A stretch of DNA of 64,000 nucleotides, from assembly GCF_008271745.1 (NCBI RefSeq), contig NZ_VKKZ01000022.1, forward strand, positions 62,001-126,000. The letters are read 5' to 3'. The notes under the pieces were generated by a model that saw only the letters and a list, made by a program, of their open reading frames with translations, had not been told where the DNA came from and searched no databases. This document shows, piece after piece, positions 41,382 through 51,106 of the stretch. Origin of the DNA: Rufibacter glacialis. Its GTDB lineage: Bacteria > Bacteroidota > Bacteroidia > Cytophagales > Hymenobacteraceae. How positions within the stretch are numbered: position 1 is the first letter of the stretch; the number at the start of each line of letters is the position of its first letter. The translations under genes were made by a program, and so were the position numbers.

Positions 41382-44084
41382 ATGGGAAAGTTACGTTTCA
41401 CCTGTTTGGTTATTGGCCTCTATTTGTGTTTTGGGGTTGTTTTTCCAATTTCGGCCCAAAAAGGGAAACCTGTCCCCGTAGACCTCAAGTGGCTCCATGG
41501 TCACACCTTGAACAGCGCTACCGGGGTAAGTTGGGGAGTGCCGTGGCCGAAGGGAACTGTAAAGAAGGGGCAGTCCTTCCACTTGACGGATGCTGCTGGC
41601 AAGACCTTGCCCCTGCAAACGTGGCCGTTGGCGTATTGGCCCGATGGCTCGTTGAAGTGGAGCGGTTTTGCCACGGTGGCTAGGCCTGACAAGGCTGGCC
41701 TGAAACTGCACCTGGGCAAAGCAGAAGCTGCCAAAACAGAAGGGCCGGTGCAGGTAAAGGAAAATGCCCAAGGCGTCCGCATCCAGACCGGCAACCTCCA
41801 GTGCGTCATCCCCAGAACCGGGCGCTTTCTCCTGGACTCTCTGGTGACGGGTGGCCGTGTGGTAGGCACGCAAGGCCGGTTAGAATGCGTGTTGCAGAAC
41901 GGCCCGGACGGGGAGGTGCATGAATCTCCCAGAAAGGAGCTATTCTTTAGCAAGGTGGAGAAAGTAACGGTAGAGCAATCTGGGCCGGTGCGGGCGGTGG
42001 TACGGGTAGAAGGCAAACTGAAGGCGGAGAAAGGCGGACGTTCGTGGCTGCCCTTCAGTATCAGGATGTACTTCTATGCCGGATCAACTGCCGTGCGCCT
42101 GGTGAACACCCTGGTCTATGATGGCCATGACCAGCAGGACTTCATCAAAGGACTGGCGGTGGTGTTCTCTGTGCCCCTGCGCGAACAGCTCCATAACCGG
42201 CACGTGCGTTTTGCGGGGGAAGGGCCCGGAATCTGGGCAGAACCGGTGCGGCCTTTGGTGGGAAGACGGCTGGTTACCTACCAGGGTGAGAATGTCTTCC
42301 CAAATCAGGTAGCCGGAAAGCGCATCGCCAACCAGGAACAATTCGCTGAGCCGGAGCAAAAACTTATCCAGGACTTCCCGGTCTGGAATGACTACAAACT
42401 GGTCCAGAACAACGCAGACGGATTCAATATCCAGAAAAGGACCAACTCCCAAAGCACCTGGTTAGACGCCAGTGCCGGCAAGCGGGCCTCTGGATTGGCT
42501 TTTGTGGGAGATGTGCAAGGCGGGCTAGCCGTGGGTTTGAAAGACTTCTGGCAATCTTACCCCGCGGCTCTGGAAGTGCGGAATGCGGCCAAAGGGGTGG
42601 CCGACTTGAAGGTTTGGCTATGGTCCCCGTACGCAGAGGCCATGGACATGCGCCATTATGATACCCTGGCCCATGGCCTGGAGGCCACCTATGAAGACGT
42701 GCAGGAAGGGTTCAGTACGCCCTACGGGATTGCCCGCACGAGTGAGCTGACCTTGTTCGCCAGGGCAGAGGTTCCCTCGCATGAAGAATTGAGTGGCTTC
42801 ACCAGCCTTAGCCGCCAGACACCTTTATTGGTTTCCACGCCAGAATACCTGCATTCGGTCAATACCTTCGGTGTATGGAGTTTGCCCGACCGCTCCACTT
42901 CCGGTAAAAGCTGGATAGAAGATCAACTAGACAAGGCCATTGCCTTCTACCAAAAGGAAATAGACCAACGCAACTGGTACGGCTTCTGGAATTACGGCGA
43001 TGTCATGCATGCGTATGACCCCGTGCGGCATACTTGGCGCTATGACATAGGTGGATTCGCCTGGGCCAACACGGAACTAGCCCCTGACCTGTGGCTCTGG
43101 TACAGTTTCCTGCGTACCGGCCGCGCCGATATCTTTAAGATGGCCGAGGCCATGACCCGCCATACCAGTGAGGTAGATGTCTACCACATCGGGAAGCTGG
43201 CCGGATTGGGCTCCCGCCATAACGTGCGGCACTGGGGAGACGGCTCCAAAGAAGTGCGCGAAAGCCAGGCGCCTTACCGCCGGTTCTACTATTACCTCAC
43301 CACCGATGAACGTACCGGTGACATGATGCGCGCAGTAGCCCAAATCGCAGACAAAGCAATGGTAGAAGTAGATCCGCTGCGGTTGATTCTGCCTAAAAGC
43401 GAATACCCCACGCACTCCCGCATTGGTCCAGACTGGCTGGCCCTGGTAGGGAACTGGATGACCGAATGGGAACGGACGGGTGATAAACGGTGGCGCGATA
43501 AAATCATGGCCGGGGTCAACAGCTTCGCTAAGATGCCGTATGGGTTCTTCTCTGGCAAGCAGGGAGCCTTTGGGTATGATCCGGCTACGCAGAAAATGTA
43601 CATGCTCAGCAAAGATGCGATTGGTTCTGCGCATTTGACCGTACTCATGGGTGGCCCAGAGGTAGCCTTTGAATTAACCGACCTTTTGCAAAACGACACT
43701 TGGAACAGACTCTGGCTGCAATACAGTGAGTTATATGGGGCTTCAGAAGACACCATTGAAAAAGCCTTAGGCAGACGCACCACCCTGGGAGCGCCCGGTC
43801 CCCATTTTGCGCGTTTACCGGCCTATGCTGCCAAAAGGAAGCGAAACCCGGAACTGGCAAAACGCGCCTGGGCCGAGTTTCTGACTCCCAGAACCAAGGC
43901 GCAGTTTGACCCACAATTAATTCAGGGGGTACAGGCCTTGAAACCCCTGGAAGAAGTGCCCACTATCTCCACCAACAATACCGCGCAATGGTGCCTCAAT
44001 GCCATTCAGTTGCTGGAATTGGTAGGGGACCAGATGCCGGAACAAAACGAGCTCTGGAGTTCTACCGGGAAACCCAAAAACTAA
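41382..44084 (+). CDS. PL26 exo-rhamnogalacturonan lyase family protein
   Basis: The 900-residue protein has a signal peptide (about 1-25, PISAQ) and the three-part organisation of PcRGLX/YetA-like proteins: an N-terminal RIFT-barrel domain (about 33-110: WLHGHTLNSATGVSWGVPWPKG .. WPLAYWPDGSLKWSGFA), a beta-rich central domain (about 120-440) and a C-terminal alpha/alpha toroid (about 480-890: NWYGFWNYGDVMHAYD, FAWANTELAPDLWLWYSFLRTG, EVDVYHIG, RHNVRHWGDGSKEVRESQAP). PL26 enzymes remove unsaturated GalA-Rha disaccharides from chain ends of rhamnogalacturonan I. It lies 204 bp after the GH106 gene on the same strand and just before a DUF6250 lipoprotein. Confidence 0.86.
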   Translation: MGKLRFTCLVIGLYLCFGVVFPISAQKGKPVPVDLKWLHGHTLNSATGVSWGVPWPKGTVKKGQSFHLTDAAGKTLPLQTWPLAYWPDGSLKWSGFATVARPDKAGLKLHLGKAEAAKTEGPVQVKENAQGVRIQTGNLQCVIPRTGRFLLDSLVTGGRVVGTQGRLECVLQNGPDGEVHESPRKELFFSKVEKVTVEQSGPVRAVVRVEGKLKAEKGGRSWLPFSIRMYFYAGSTAVRLVNTLVYDGHDQQDFIKGLAVVFSVPLREQLHNRHVRFAGEGPGIWAEPVRPLVGRRLVTYQGENVFPNQVAGKRIANQEQFAEPEQKLIQDFPVWNDYKLVQNNADGFNIQKRTNSQSTWLDASAGKRASGLAFVGDVQGGLAVGLKDFWQSYPAALEVRNAAKGVADLKVWLWSPYAEAMDMRHYDTLAHGLEATYEDVQEGFSTPYGIARTSELTLFARAEVPSHEELSGFTSLSRQTPLLVSTPEYLHSVNTFGVWSLPDRSTSGKSWIEDQLDKAIAFYQKEIDQRNWYGFWNYGDVMHAYDPVRHTWRYDIGGFAWANTELAPDLWLWYSFLRTGRADIFKMAEAMTRHTSEVDVYHIGKLAGLGSRHNVRHWGDGSKEVRESQAPYRRFYYYLTTDERTGDMMRAVAQIADKAMVEVDPLRLILPKSEYPTHSRIGPDWLALVGNWMTEWERTGDKRWRDKIMAGVNSFAKMPYGFFSGKQGAFGYDPATQKMYMLSKDAIGSAHLTVLMGGPEVAFELTDLLQNDTWNRLWLQYSELYGASEDTIEKALGRRTTLGAPGPHFARLPAYAAKRKRNPELAKRAWAEFLTPRTKAQFDPQLIQGVQALKPLEEVPTISTNNTAQWCLNAIQLLELVGDQMPEQNELWSSTGKPKN

Positions 44085-44146
44085 CCATCGCTTACGTTGG
44101 AAAACCCTCAGAATTAATTTTCCACACTTGTTTTGCCCATAGACTG

Positions 44147-44890
44147 ATGAAAGAAGTTAAATTCTTAGGGCTCCTGTTTTCGTTTAGTTTGCTGGTCTTT
44201 GTGGGTAGTTGTGTTCCGCAGACAGGAGCAACTACGGGAAGTGGGGCTGTTCCCCAGAAGAGCAGGGCGTTCTACCAGAAAGCTGAACTGCTGTATGAAG
44301 ACAACTTCGATTCAGACTTACGCAACTGGGTGGTAGAAGCCCAACTTTCACCCTCCTCTAAGGTGCATGTCCAAGGCGGTAAACTGGTACTGGATGTAGC
44401 CGGAGGCGCCACCGTCTGGTTTAACAAAAAGCTTTCAGGGAACCTGTTGATTGAGTTTAAACGGAAAGTGTTGGTGGGAAATGGAAAAAACGACCGGCTT
44501 TCAGACCTGAACCAGTTCTGGATGGCCCTTGACCCCAAGAACGGAAACCTCTTTACCAGGTCTGGGGAATTCAGCCAATATGATTCCTTGCTTCTGTACT
44601 ATGTGGGCTTTGGCGGGAACACTAATTCTACCACCCGTTTCAGAAAATACACCGGAAACGGGGAGCGGGTCCTTTACACTGACCTCACGGATACCGCTCA
44701 TTTGCTACAACCTAACAAGGAGTACTTCATCACAATTGTCGTGAAAGACGGCATCACCAAGTTCTACGTGGACCAGGAAGAGTACTTCTCCTTTCAAGAC
44801 CCAGAACCGTTACGGGAAGGATACTTCGGATTCAGGACGGTACAATCCCGGCAAGAGATAGATGATTTCAAAGTGTACCGAATTAGATAA
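44147..44890 (+). CDS. DUF6250-domain lipoprotein
   Basis: I start at the ATG at 44147 (247 residues), which places a lipoprotein signal at the front (LLVFVGSC, lipobox VGSC, Cys near 22); an upstream GTG/ATG region within the preceding gene would add a meaningless 53 residues. The mature part is one beta-jelly-roll-like domain: YEDNFDSDLRNWVVEAQLSP (about 48-67), NQFWMALDPKNGNLFTRSG (about 119-137), YYVGFGGNTNSTTRFRKYTGNG (split over 147-168), LLQPNKEYFITIVV and EGYFGFRTVQSRQEIDDFKVYRIR at the end. This matches DUF6250, a domain I know as a neighbour of or fusion partner to pectin enzymes. It resembles a concanavalin-like glycan-binding or lyase fold; activity unknown. Confidence 0.8.
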   Translation: MKEVKFLGLLFSFSLLVFVGSCVPQTGATTGSGAVPQKSRAFYQKAELLYEDNFDSDLRNWVVEAQLSPSSKVHVQGGKLVLDVAGGATVWFNKKLSGNLLIEFKRKVLVGNGKNDRLSDLNQFWMALDPKNGNLFTRSGEFSQYDSLLLYYVGFGGNTNSTTRFRKYTGNGERVLYTDLTDTAHLLQPNKEYFITIVVKDGITKFYVDQEEYFSFQDPEPLREGYFGFRTVQSRQEIDDFKVYRIR

Positions 44891-45328
44891 AATAGCTGCT
44901 CATCTCCCGGTAAGCCTGCTTTTGGGCTTCCTGTAGGCTGGTTTTTTCTCTCATAAACCCTTTAGGTGTCACATCTTCTATTCTGCTCCCTCCACCAAGG
45001 CTGGACTGGGAGAAGAACGTCCTTGTACCCTATCTGTTTCTGAGCTGGTGAGAAGAATGATTGGACTCTAGAACCTTAGTTTGCCAGAACTACTTCTGCC
45101 GCTTTCCTCCAGGCAAGTCGGGCCGCAGCGTGCCAGGAAAAACCATCCTTTCCAGAGCTTCCTTCTTTTAGGGGTATTTTTTTTTCTTCGCCCTCCAATA
45201 ATCCTGTCTACCGGGTACTCTCCCTGAGCCGCTGTTTTGATGGCTTATTCGGTGAAGTAGCTGCTGTTCTTAGGTGGTTTAAAAGCGAGGAAAAGCAAGG
45301 TGAAAATACCGTGACCCGCAACAACAGA
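44891..45328. other. Intergenic stretch before site B
   Basis: About 440 bp between the DUF6250 gene and the second susC promoter hold no gene that I can support. A weak hairpin around 44909-44950 (AAGCC repeats with a T6 run) could end the upstream transcript. Confidence 0.4.
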
Positions 45329-45373
45329 CAGGATAGTGCAGGATACGTGTCCATTGAAAGGTTTTTATTTTTA
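45329..45373 (+). promoter_or_regulatory. Tandem CAGGATA box and promoter of susC-2 (site B)
   Basis: CAGGATA (45329-45335) and CAGGATA (45339-45345), perfect copies with a 10-bp period, are followed after exactly 20 nt by TATTTTTA (45366-45373), one change from TAnnTTTG. The predicted leader is about 54 nt. Confidence 0.72.
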
Positions 45374-45433
45374 AGTAATAGTCCATTGAGCAGACCGCCA
45401 TGAAAGCCCTGTAGTACTTAATAGAAGGATAGT

Positions 45434-48400
45434 ATGAAGAAGAGATTTTATTATGCTTGCTATGTTTGTTTAGCCTTGCCCTTGCTTGGCATTGGCACAA
45501 ATGCAGCGCATGCTGATAGCATGGTGACCTTGAAAGGAGCCAGCAACGGTAGGGCCGCCTTTACCGCAACTGTGGCTACAACCAAAAGAGGGGAGGCAAA
45601 TCAGAACCATAAGACTTCCGCCTACGCAGACGTGGCCGTCAGTGGGAAAGTGACCGGTGAAGACGGGAAAGGCATGCCAGGCGTGACGGTGATGGTAAAA
45701 GGTACCACCATTGCTACTGCCACAGACGTGGAAGGTAATTTTACCTTAAACGTACCAGATGCAAATGCTACTTTATTGGTCTCTTTCATAGGGTATGTGA
45801 CCCAGGAGGTGGCCCTTAACGGGCGTACCACCATCAACGTCTCCCTCAAAACAGACGCCCAGGCGTTGGATGAGGTGGTGGTGGTGGGGTACGGAACTGC
45901 CCAGAAAAGCGACGTAACGGGTGCCCTGTCTTCAGTATCAGCGGAACAGATTGCGCAGGTGCCGGTGCAGAATATCTCCCAAGCGCTTCAAGGGCGGGCA
46001 GCTGGTGTTGACGTAGCTGCTGGTACCTTTAGACCTGGAGAGGCTCCCGTCATCACCATCAGAGGAAACCGATCTATAAGTGCTACTAACCAACCCTTAT
46101 ATGTAGTAGATGGAATACCGCTAGCCCAGGGAACAGGGTTAAACGACTTTAATCCATTAGACATTGAGTCTATAGAAATCTTGAAAGATGCCTCCTCAAC
46201 AGCTATTTACGGCTCTAGAGGTGCTAATGGGGTGATTCTAGTAACCACTAAAAAGGGGAGGGAAGGTAAATTCACCGTCAATTATGATACCTACCTCAGT
46301 TTAGACAGGCCATTGGTGAAATTAGATCTTTTTGATGGTCCAGGGTTTGCTGAACTCAGGCGCGAAGCCTATAGGAATATAAATGGTCAAGATAGATACT
46401 CTACTCCTTTTCCCAATCCTGTAGATGACTTCCGGTTATTTGGGGCGGACCCTTATACCTGGGAATCCTTAGCCATGGGGTACGAGTGGGTTGACCGGGA
46501 AAAGCGTATTCCCCGCATGCGCCCTGCCACGGCAGAAGAACAGGCCCGGTACGGAGTAGCTGAACTCCCCATCTATAACCCAGCGAATGTAAGAAGCACT
46601 GATTGGCAAGATATGGCCTTTCAAGATGCCGTTACCCAAAACCACCAGATCATGGTTAGGGGCGGCTCTGACAAAGTCAGAACTGCTTTTTCTGTGGGGT
46701 ATTTAGACCAGGAAGGGATTCAGCGGGGCCAGGACTTTAAGAGATATAATGCCCGCCTGAATATGGATTTTGACGTAGCCAAGTTCCTGACCATGGGTGC
46801 TTCTATCAACGCCAACGTCAACATCCAGAATTTGGGGGGTAATATCTACGGCCGGTTTATTGCCCAGAACTCACTTGCTGTGCCGTATGATCCTCAAGGG
46901 AATTTCATAGAACTTCCGGGAGCGGATGATCAGGTGTACAACCCAGTTCGGGAAGCCGACTTGGTTTTCAACGAGCGACGGACGACACGTTTCTTCGGTA
47001 GTTTTTATGGCGAAGCAAAATTGGGGAAAGGCTTGCGGTACCGGCTGAACTTCGGGCCTGATTTCCGGCAAACCAGAAATGGGACCTATGAAAGTGGTAT
47101 TTCTGCAGAGCGCCAGGGTACCTCCAGGGCGGTCAACAGCCAAAACCAGAATTTCACTTATGTGGTGGAGAACCTGCTGTTCTATGACAAGAACTTTGGG
47201 AGTGACCATGCTTTAGGGGTAACCTTATTACAAAGTGTCCAGAAAGACAGATTTGAATCTTCAGGTATCACAGCCACTGATTTGCCTTATGAAAGCCAGT
47301 TATGGTACAACATAGGAACCACCAATCTAGGGCAGCCCAGTGCTTTTTCGAGTGGCTATTCCCTTAGAACCATGCAGTCCTTTATGGGCCGGGTTAATTA
47401 TAGTTTTAAAGACCGCTATTTGTTGACTGCCTCTGGTCGCTATGACGGGTCTTCTGTATTAGCCTCGGGTAACCAATGGGATTTCTTCCCTTCTTTTGCC
47501 TTGGCCTGGAAAATGCAGGAAGAAGAGTTCCTGAAAGCTGTAAGCTTTATCAACGAACTTAAATTGCGGGTAGGCTACGGTGCGGTAGGTCAGTCTTCTG
47601 TTGACCCTTACCAGACAGGTGGAGTTTTGAGTCGTACCCCGTACATATGGAATGAGACGGCGGCCTACGGATACACCCCAACTGGTCAACGGTTACCAGA
47701 CTTAAGTTGGGAGAAAACCAGCACCTTCAATGGTGGTATTGATTTCACCTTCTTTAATCACAGAATCAGTGGGTCGGTAGATGTTTACCAGGCAAACACC
47801 ACAAATTTAATTATGCCTAGAGCGGTGCCAACCGCCTCTGGTTTCGGCAGTGTTTTACAGAACATTGGCGCTACCCGTAACACGGGGGTAGAAGTTTCAT
47901 TAACTACCCATAATGTACAGTCAGCAGATGGTTTCAACTGGAGCACTGACTTTATCTTCTCCAGAAACAAAGAAGAGTTCGTGGAAACACACCTTGGGGA
48001 GGTGGATGATGTGGGGAACAGGTGGTTTATAGGACAACCGCTGGGGGTTTATTATGACTATAAGTTTGACGGAATCTGGCAGACAGACCAGAAAGACCTA
48101 GCCGCCAAATATGGACGGGTACCTGGTGACATACGGGTGGTAGATGTCAATAACGATTTTCAGATCAATGCCCAAGACCTGATGGTGCTGGGATCTAACA
48201 GACCCAAGTGGTCTGGTAGTGTCAACAACAGGTTGTCTTACAAAGGGTTTGAGTTGACGTTCCTGGTGTACGCCAGAATGGGCCACCTGATAAACAATAT
48301 CATGTACCGCCCAGGTTTAGGTGGCAGATATCAAAGCATTGCCCGTGATTATTGGACTCCTACTAATCCAAGCAATGAGTACCCACGGCCAGTTAAAGAC

Positions 48401-48682
48401 AAGGATATCTCTGAGTTTGGGCAGTCACTCCAATACCAGAAGGGAGACTTTGTGAAAGTGAGGAACATCTCTTTGAACTACACTTTCCCGCAGTCATTTG
48501 TCTCCAAATTCAGGGGAAGCAACTTAGGAGTGTATGTGAATGTGGTCAATCCTTTCTTGTTCACTGATTTTGAAGCCTTGGATCCTGAGGTAAGTGATCC
48601 GGGTACAGGTGCTTCGGAAAATAGAAGAGCTCTTGGCCTGAGCACCAGAAGCTATGTGTTTGGTTTGAGAGTTGGGTTTTAA
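45434..48682 (+). CDS. SusC-family TonB-linked outer-membrane transporter, copy 2
   Basis: The 1082-residue transporter has a signal peptide (about 1-28, NAAHA), a ~40-residue spacer, a CarboxypepD_reg-like domain (about 69-145, VSGKVTGEDGKGMPGVTVMV), the DEVVVVGYGTAQKSDVTGA segment (about 150-168), plug (VITIRGNRSISATNQPLYVVDG, IEILKDASSTAIYGSRGANGVILV) and barrel ending YVFGLRVGF. It is clearly different in barrel sequence from the first SusC, so the two pairs probably take up different oligosaccharides from one polymer. susD-2 follows after 19 bp. Confidence 0.95.
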   Translation: MKKRFYYACYVCLALPLLGIGTNAAHADSMVTLKGASNGRAAFTATVATTKRGEANQNHKTSAYADVAVSGKVTGEDGKGMPGVTVMVKGTTIATATDVEGNFTLNVPDANATLLVSFIGYVTQEVALNGRTTINVSLKTDAQALDEVVVVGYGTAQKSDVTGALSSVSAEQIAQVPVQNISQALQGRAAGVDVAAGTFRPGEAPVITIRGNRSISATNQPLYVVDGIPLAQGTGLNDFNPLDIESIEILKDASSTAIYGSRGANGVILVTTKKGREGKFTVNYDTYLSLDRPLVKLDLFDGPGFAELRREAYRNINGQDRYSTPFPNPVDDFRLFGADPYTWESLAMGYEWVDREKRIPRMRPATAEEQARYGVAELPIYNPANVRSTDWQDMAFQDAVTQNHQIMVRGGSDKVRTAFSVGYLDQEGIQRGQDFKRYNARLNMDFDVAKFLTMGASINANVNIQNLGGNIYGRFIAQNSLAVPYDPQGNFIELPGADDQVYNPVREADLVFNERRTTRFFGSFYGEAKLGKGLRYRLNFGPDFRQTRNGTYESGISAERQGTSRAVNSQNQNFTYVVENLLFYDKNFGSDHALGVTLLQSVQKDRFESSGITATDLPYESQLWYNIGTTNLGQPSAFSSGYSLRTMQSFMGRVNYSFKDRYLLTASGRYDGSSVLASGNQWDFFPSFALAWKMQEEEFLKAVSFINELKLRVGYGAVGQSSVDPYQTGGVLSRTPYIWNETAAYGYTPTGQRLPDLSWEKTSTFNGGIDFTFFNHRISGSVDVYQANTTNLIMPRAVPTASGFGSVLQNIGATRNTGVEVSLTTHNVQSADGFNWSTDFIFSRNKEEFVETHLGEVDDVGNRWFIGQPLGVYYDYKFDGIWQTDQKDLAAKYGRVPGDIRVVDVNNDFQINAQDLMVLGSNRPKWSGSVNNRLSYKGFELTFLVYARMGHLINNIMYRPGLGGRYQSIARDYWTPTNPSNEYPRPVKDKDISEFGQSLQYQKGDFVKVRNISLNYTFPQSFVSKFRGSNLGVYVNVVNPFLFTDFEALDPEVSDPGTGASENRRALGLSTRSYVFGLRVGF

Positions 48683-48701
48683 TGAATAAAGAGACAAGGA
48701 A

Positions 48702-50612
48702 ATGAAAAAGAGGAATATACGTATTGCATCCATTTTGGCGTCGCTTCTGCTGTTAGGTACCCTCTCTTGTAATGACTTCTTGGAAGAGGAATTAGTGGGT
48801 ACGCTCACAGAGGACTATTACCGTACTGAGCAAGGGGTAGAGGATCTGATAGACGCTTCCTATGAGCCAACGCGCACAAAATTCACCTACGAATGGGCAT
48901 ACGCCCTTTGGAATTTTGGGACCGATGAATTTACCCATGGGGACCAGGTGAACTTTAACTACTATAACACTTATGATAGCCGGTTGAATGCCAACCCAGC
49001 TGACCCAGATGTTTTTATACACGAGGTTTGGGCTACTTATTATGATGGAATAAACCGCACAAACAACGGAATCAAGTATCTGCCAGAGGTGCAAGGGGTG
49101 AGAACCCTTACCACACCGGTAGCCAAAGCCCAACGAATGGGAGAATTACGCTTCTTGCGGGGGCTCTACTATTTTACCCTGGTGCAGCAGTTTGGGGCAA
49201 TTCCATTGGTGCTGGAGCCCACCCAAGGTATCAGAACAGAATTCAACAGAGCCCCGGTGCCAGAGGTATACAAAAGCATCATTTCAGACCTCAGGTTTGC
49301 GGCTGATAATTTACCAGCAACCCAACGGGATTTTGGCCGGGCAACAAAAGGAGCCGCCCAGCATTTCTTGGCAAAGGCCTACCTTACCAGAGGCAGCGCC
49401 AAGGCGGAACAGCGCGGCCAGCAGCCAACTGATATAGACAGCGCTGCTTATTTTGCTGATTTGGTTATCAAATCCCCTGTATATGTTCTGGAAAATGACT
49501 TTTCTAATTTGTGGGCTTTGTCTAGTTATGATGACAATGTAAACAAGTCCCAGACCAGCAAAGAAATTATATTCTCTGCCCAATGGAACGATGATCCTTT
49601 GATTGCCGGGCGTTATGGGAACCAGACCCACATGTATTACATCATGCAGTATGACAACCTTCCTGGCATGCGGCGTGATATCATAAATGGAAGACCTTTC
49701 CGTAGGTTGATGCCCACGGATTATACCATGGACATATATGATCGTAAGAATGATTCCCGCTTTTATAAGAGCTTCAAGCTAGCCTGGATCTCCAATAACC
49801 CGGGTACCATTCCTAAATGGTCAGCTTCCAATGCGCCTGACCCAAGCCTAAGAGACAAACCCAAATTTACTGAGGGGGATACAGCAGCCTATATCTGGGT
49901 CAACACCCCGGCTACCGCTTTGACACAGGCTACCATTGATGCGTCACCCCATGCTCTTTTCCCTAGATACTACAGAAATAGTAGAGGTGAATTGGTTTCA
50001 GCCTTTACCACCCGGAATAGGTACCCAACGTTGGTGAAGTGGCTTGATCCATTCCGGCTAACGGCGAACCAGCAACAAGGAGTAAAAGATGGTATACTGG
50101 CGCGTTTAGGAGAAACGTACCTCATTGCTGCCGAAGCGTATGGACGTAAAGGTGATTATGCCAAAGCCCTGGAATATATCAATGTCCTAAGGCAAAGGGC
50201 CGCCTATAAAGCCGGGGAAGCAAAGCGTCCGGAATACTGGCTAGTGGAAGGTGGTCAAAAAGACAATGTGGCTAGTACCTATTCTGAGATAAGGGCCACT
50301 ACCGCCTTGTTTACCACTAATGCCCCAAGTGAGCTTTACCCCTCTGGTGTGTCTTCCACGGCAGATAGATTTATCCATTTTGTCCTGAATGAAAGGACCC
50401 GTGAATTGGCGGGTGAGTTCCACCGGTGGGAAGACTTGGTTCGGACAGAATCACTTTTGAATAGGGCAAAGGCCTTCAATCCGGATGTTAAAAATCTACA
50501 AGGCTTCCATGCCCTTAGGCCAATTCCATTACAACACCTGGAGCGGTTAACCGTCAATGGGCAACCGCTTAACTCTGATCAACGTCAGGCTCAACAAAAC
50601 CCTGGGTATTAA
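48702..50612 (+). CDS. SusD/RagB-family nutrient-binding lipoprotein, copy 2
   Basis: A 636-residue lipoprotein, larger than usual (around 500-550). Signal peptide with lipobox TLSC (Cys23) and acidic surface-export signal NDFLEEE. Family blocks: LTEDYYRTEQGVEDLIDASY (about 36-55), MGELRFLRGLYYFTLVQQFGAIPLV (about 146-170), GILARLGETYLIAAEAYGRKGDYAKALEYIN (about 463-493) and the C-terminal FVLNERTRELAGEFHRWEDLVRT and RPIPLQHLERL. The extra length is in the ligand-side region (about 280-440). It is the lid/binding partner of the preceding SusC. Confidence 0.94.
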   Translation: MKKRNIRIASILASLLLLGTLSCNDFLEEELVGTLTEDYYRTEQGVEDLIDASYEPTRTKFTYEWAYALWNFGTDEFTHGDQVNFNYYNTYDSRLNANPADPDVFIHEVWATYYDGINRTNNGIKYLPEVQGVRTLTTPVAKAQRMGELRFLRGLYYFTLVQQFGAIPLVLEPTQGIRTEFNRAPVPEVYKSIISDLRFAADNLPATQRDFGRATKGAAQHFLAKAYLTRGSAKAEQRGQQPTDIDSAAYFADLVIKSPVYVLENDFSNLWALSSYDDNVNKSQTSKEIIFSAQWNDDPLIAGRYGNQTHMYYIMQYDNLPGMRRDIINGRPFRRLMPTDYTMDIYDRKNDSRFYKSFKLAWISNNPGTIPKWSASNAPDPSLRDKPKFTEGDTAAYIWVNTPATALTQATIDASPHALFPRYYRNSRGELVSAFTTRNRYPTLVKWLDPFRLTANQQQGVKDGILARLGETYLIAAEAYGRKGDYAKALEYINVLRQRAAYKAGEAKRPEYWLVEGGQKDNVASTYSEIRATTALFTTNAPSELYPSGVSSTADRFIHFVLNERTRELAGEFHRWEDLVRTESLLNRAKAFNPDVKNLQGFHALRPIPLQHLERLTVNGQPLNSDQRQAQQNPGY

Positions 50613-50629
50613 TTAAGGAAAGGCCCAAT

Positions 50630-50674
50630 AGGAAAGGGAGACAGGAGGTCCATCTTCTGTTTCCCTTTTCTTTT
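50630..50674 (+). terminator. Terminator after susD-2
   Basis: GGAAAGGGAGACAG pairs with CTGTTTCCCTTTTC (two wobble/mismatch positions) around a 12-nt loop, followed by TTTT; it begins 18 bp after the susD stop codon. Confidence 0.8.
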
Positions 50675-50834
50675 AGGAAGAAAGCAGGAAATCCAGGATT
50701 ACCTTAATTCACCAGTCAATATCCTAATGGGGCCTTTTTTGGCTGTTTTTAGTAAAATAAGCCTGAAACAGTTTTTGCCCTTAGGGAGATTCTGGGGGAG
50801 AGGGTGCGCAGGGCAACAGCTAAAACCAAGACAA

Positions 50835-50879
50835 CCGGATAGAACAGGATGCTTCCGCCAAATCGCGGGTTTAATTTCA
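50835..50879 (+). promoter_or_regulatory. Tandem CAGGATA box and promoter of GH2 gene (site C)
   Basis: CCGGATA (50835-50841) and CAGGATG (50845-50851), each one mismatch from CAGGATA, with the 10-bp period; TAATTTCA (50872-50879) starts exactly 20 nt after. The leader to the GH2 ATG would be about 220 nt and contains a small perfect hairpin, AGGTAAG/CTTACCT with a CAT loop (51030-51046). No gene is seen elsewhere in 50675-51106. Confidence 0.62.
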
Positions 50880-51106
50880 AAGCTAGTAACGAGCAGAAGG
50901 AGCGAAGGGCACCCCAGAAGCAATAAAATAAAAGGTGAGTTAACAGCTGATTTGCTGAAAACAGCTCCTAAACCGGCCTTACATTGGGAAGGAAGTCACA
51001 AGACGTTCCCTTGCTTGGGTAAGGCTTCCAGGTAAGCATCTTACCTCTGGTAGTCAATAAACTTACCATTGAGTATCTAGTACCATACCACCACAACACG
51101 TAGCAC

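Noticed and set aside
41336-41683. Plus-strand frame overlapping the start of the PL26 gene
   Set aside because: Alternative register of the same region; the PL26 frame has the signal peptide and domain motifs.
43988-44146. Upstream extension of the DUF6250 lipoprotein gene
   Set aside because: The added 53 residues overlap the end of the PL26 gene and would bury the lipoprotein signal; the ATG at 44147 gives a normal lipobox.
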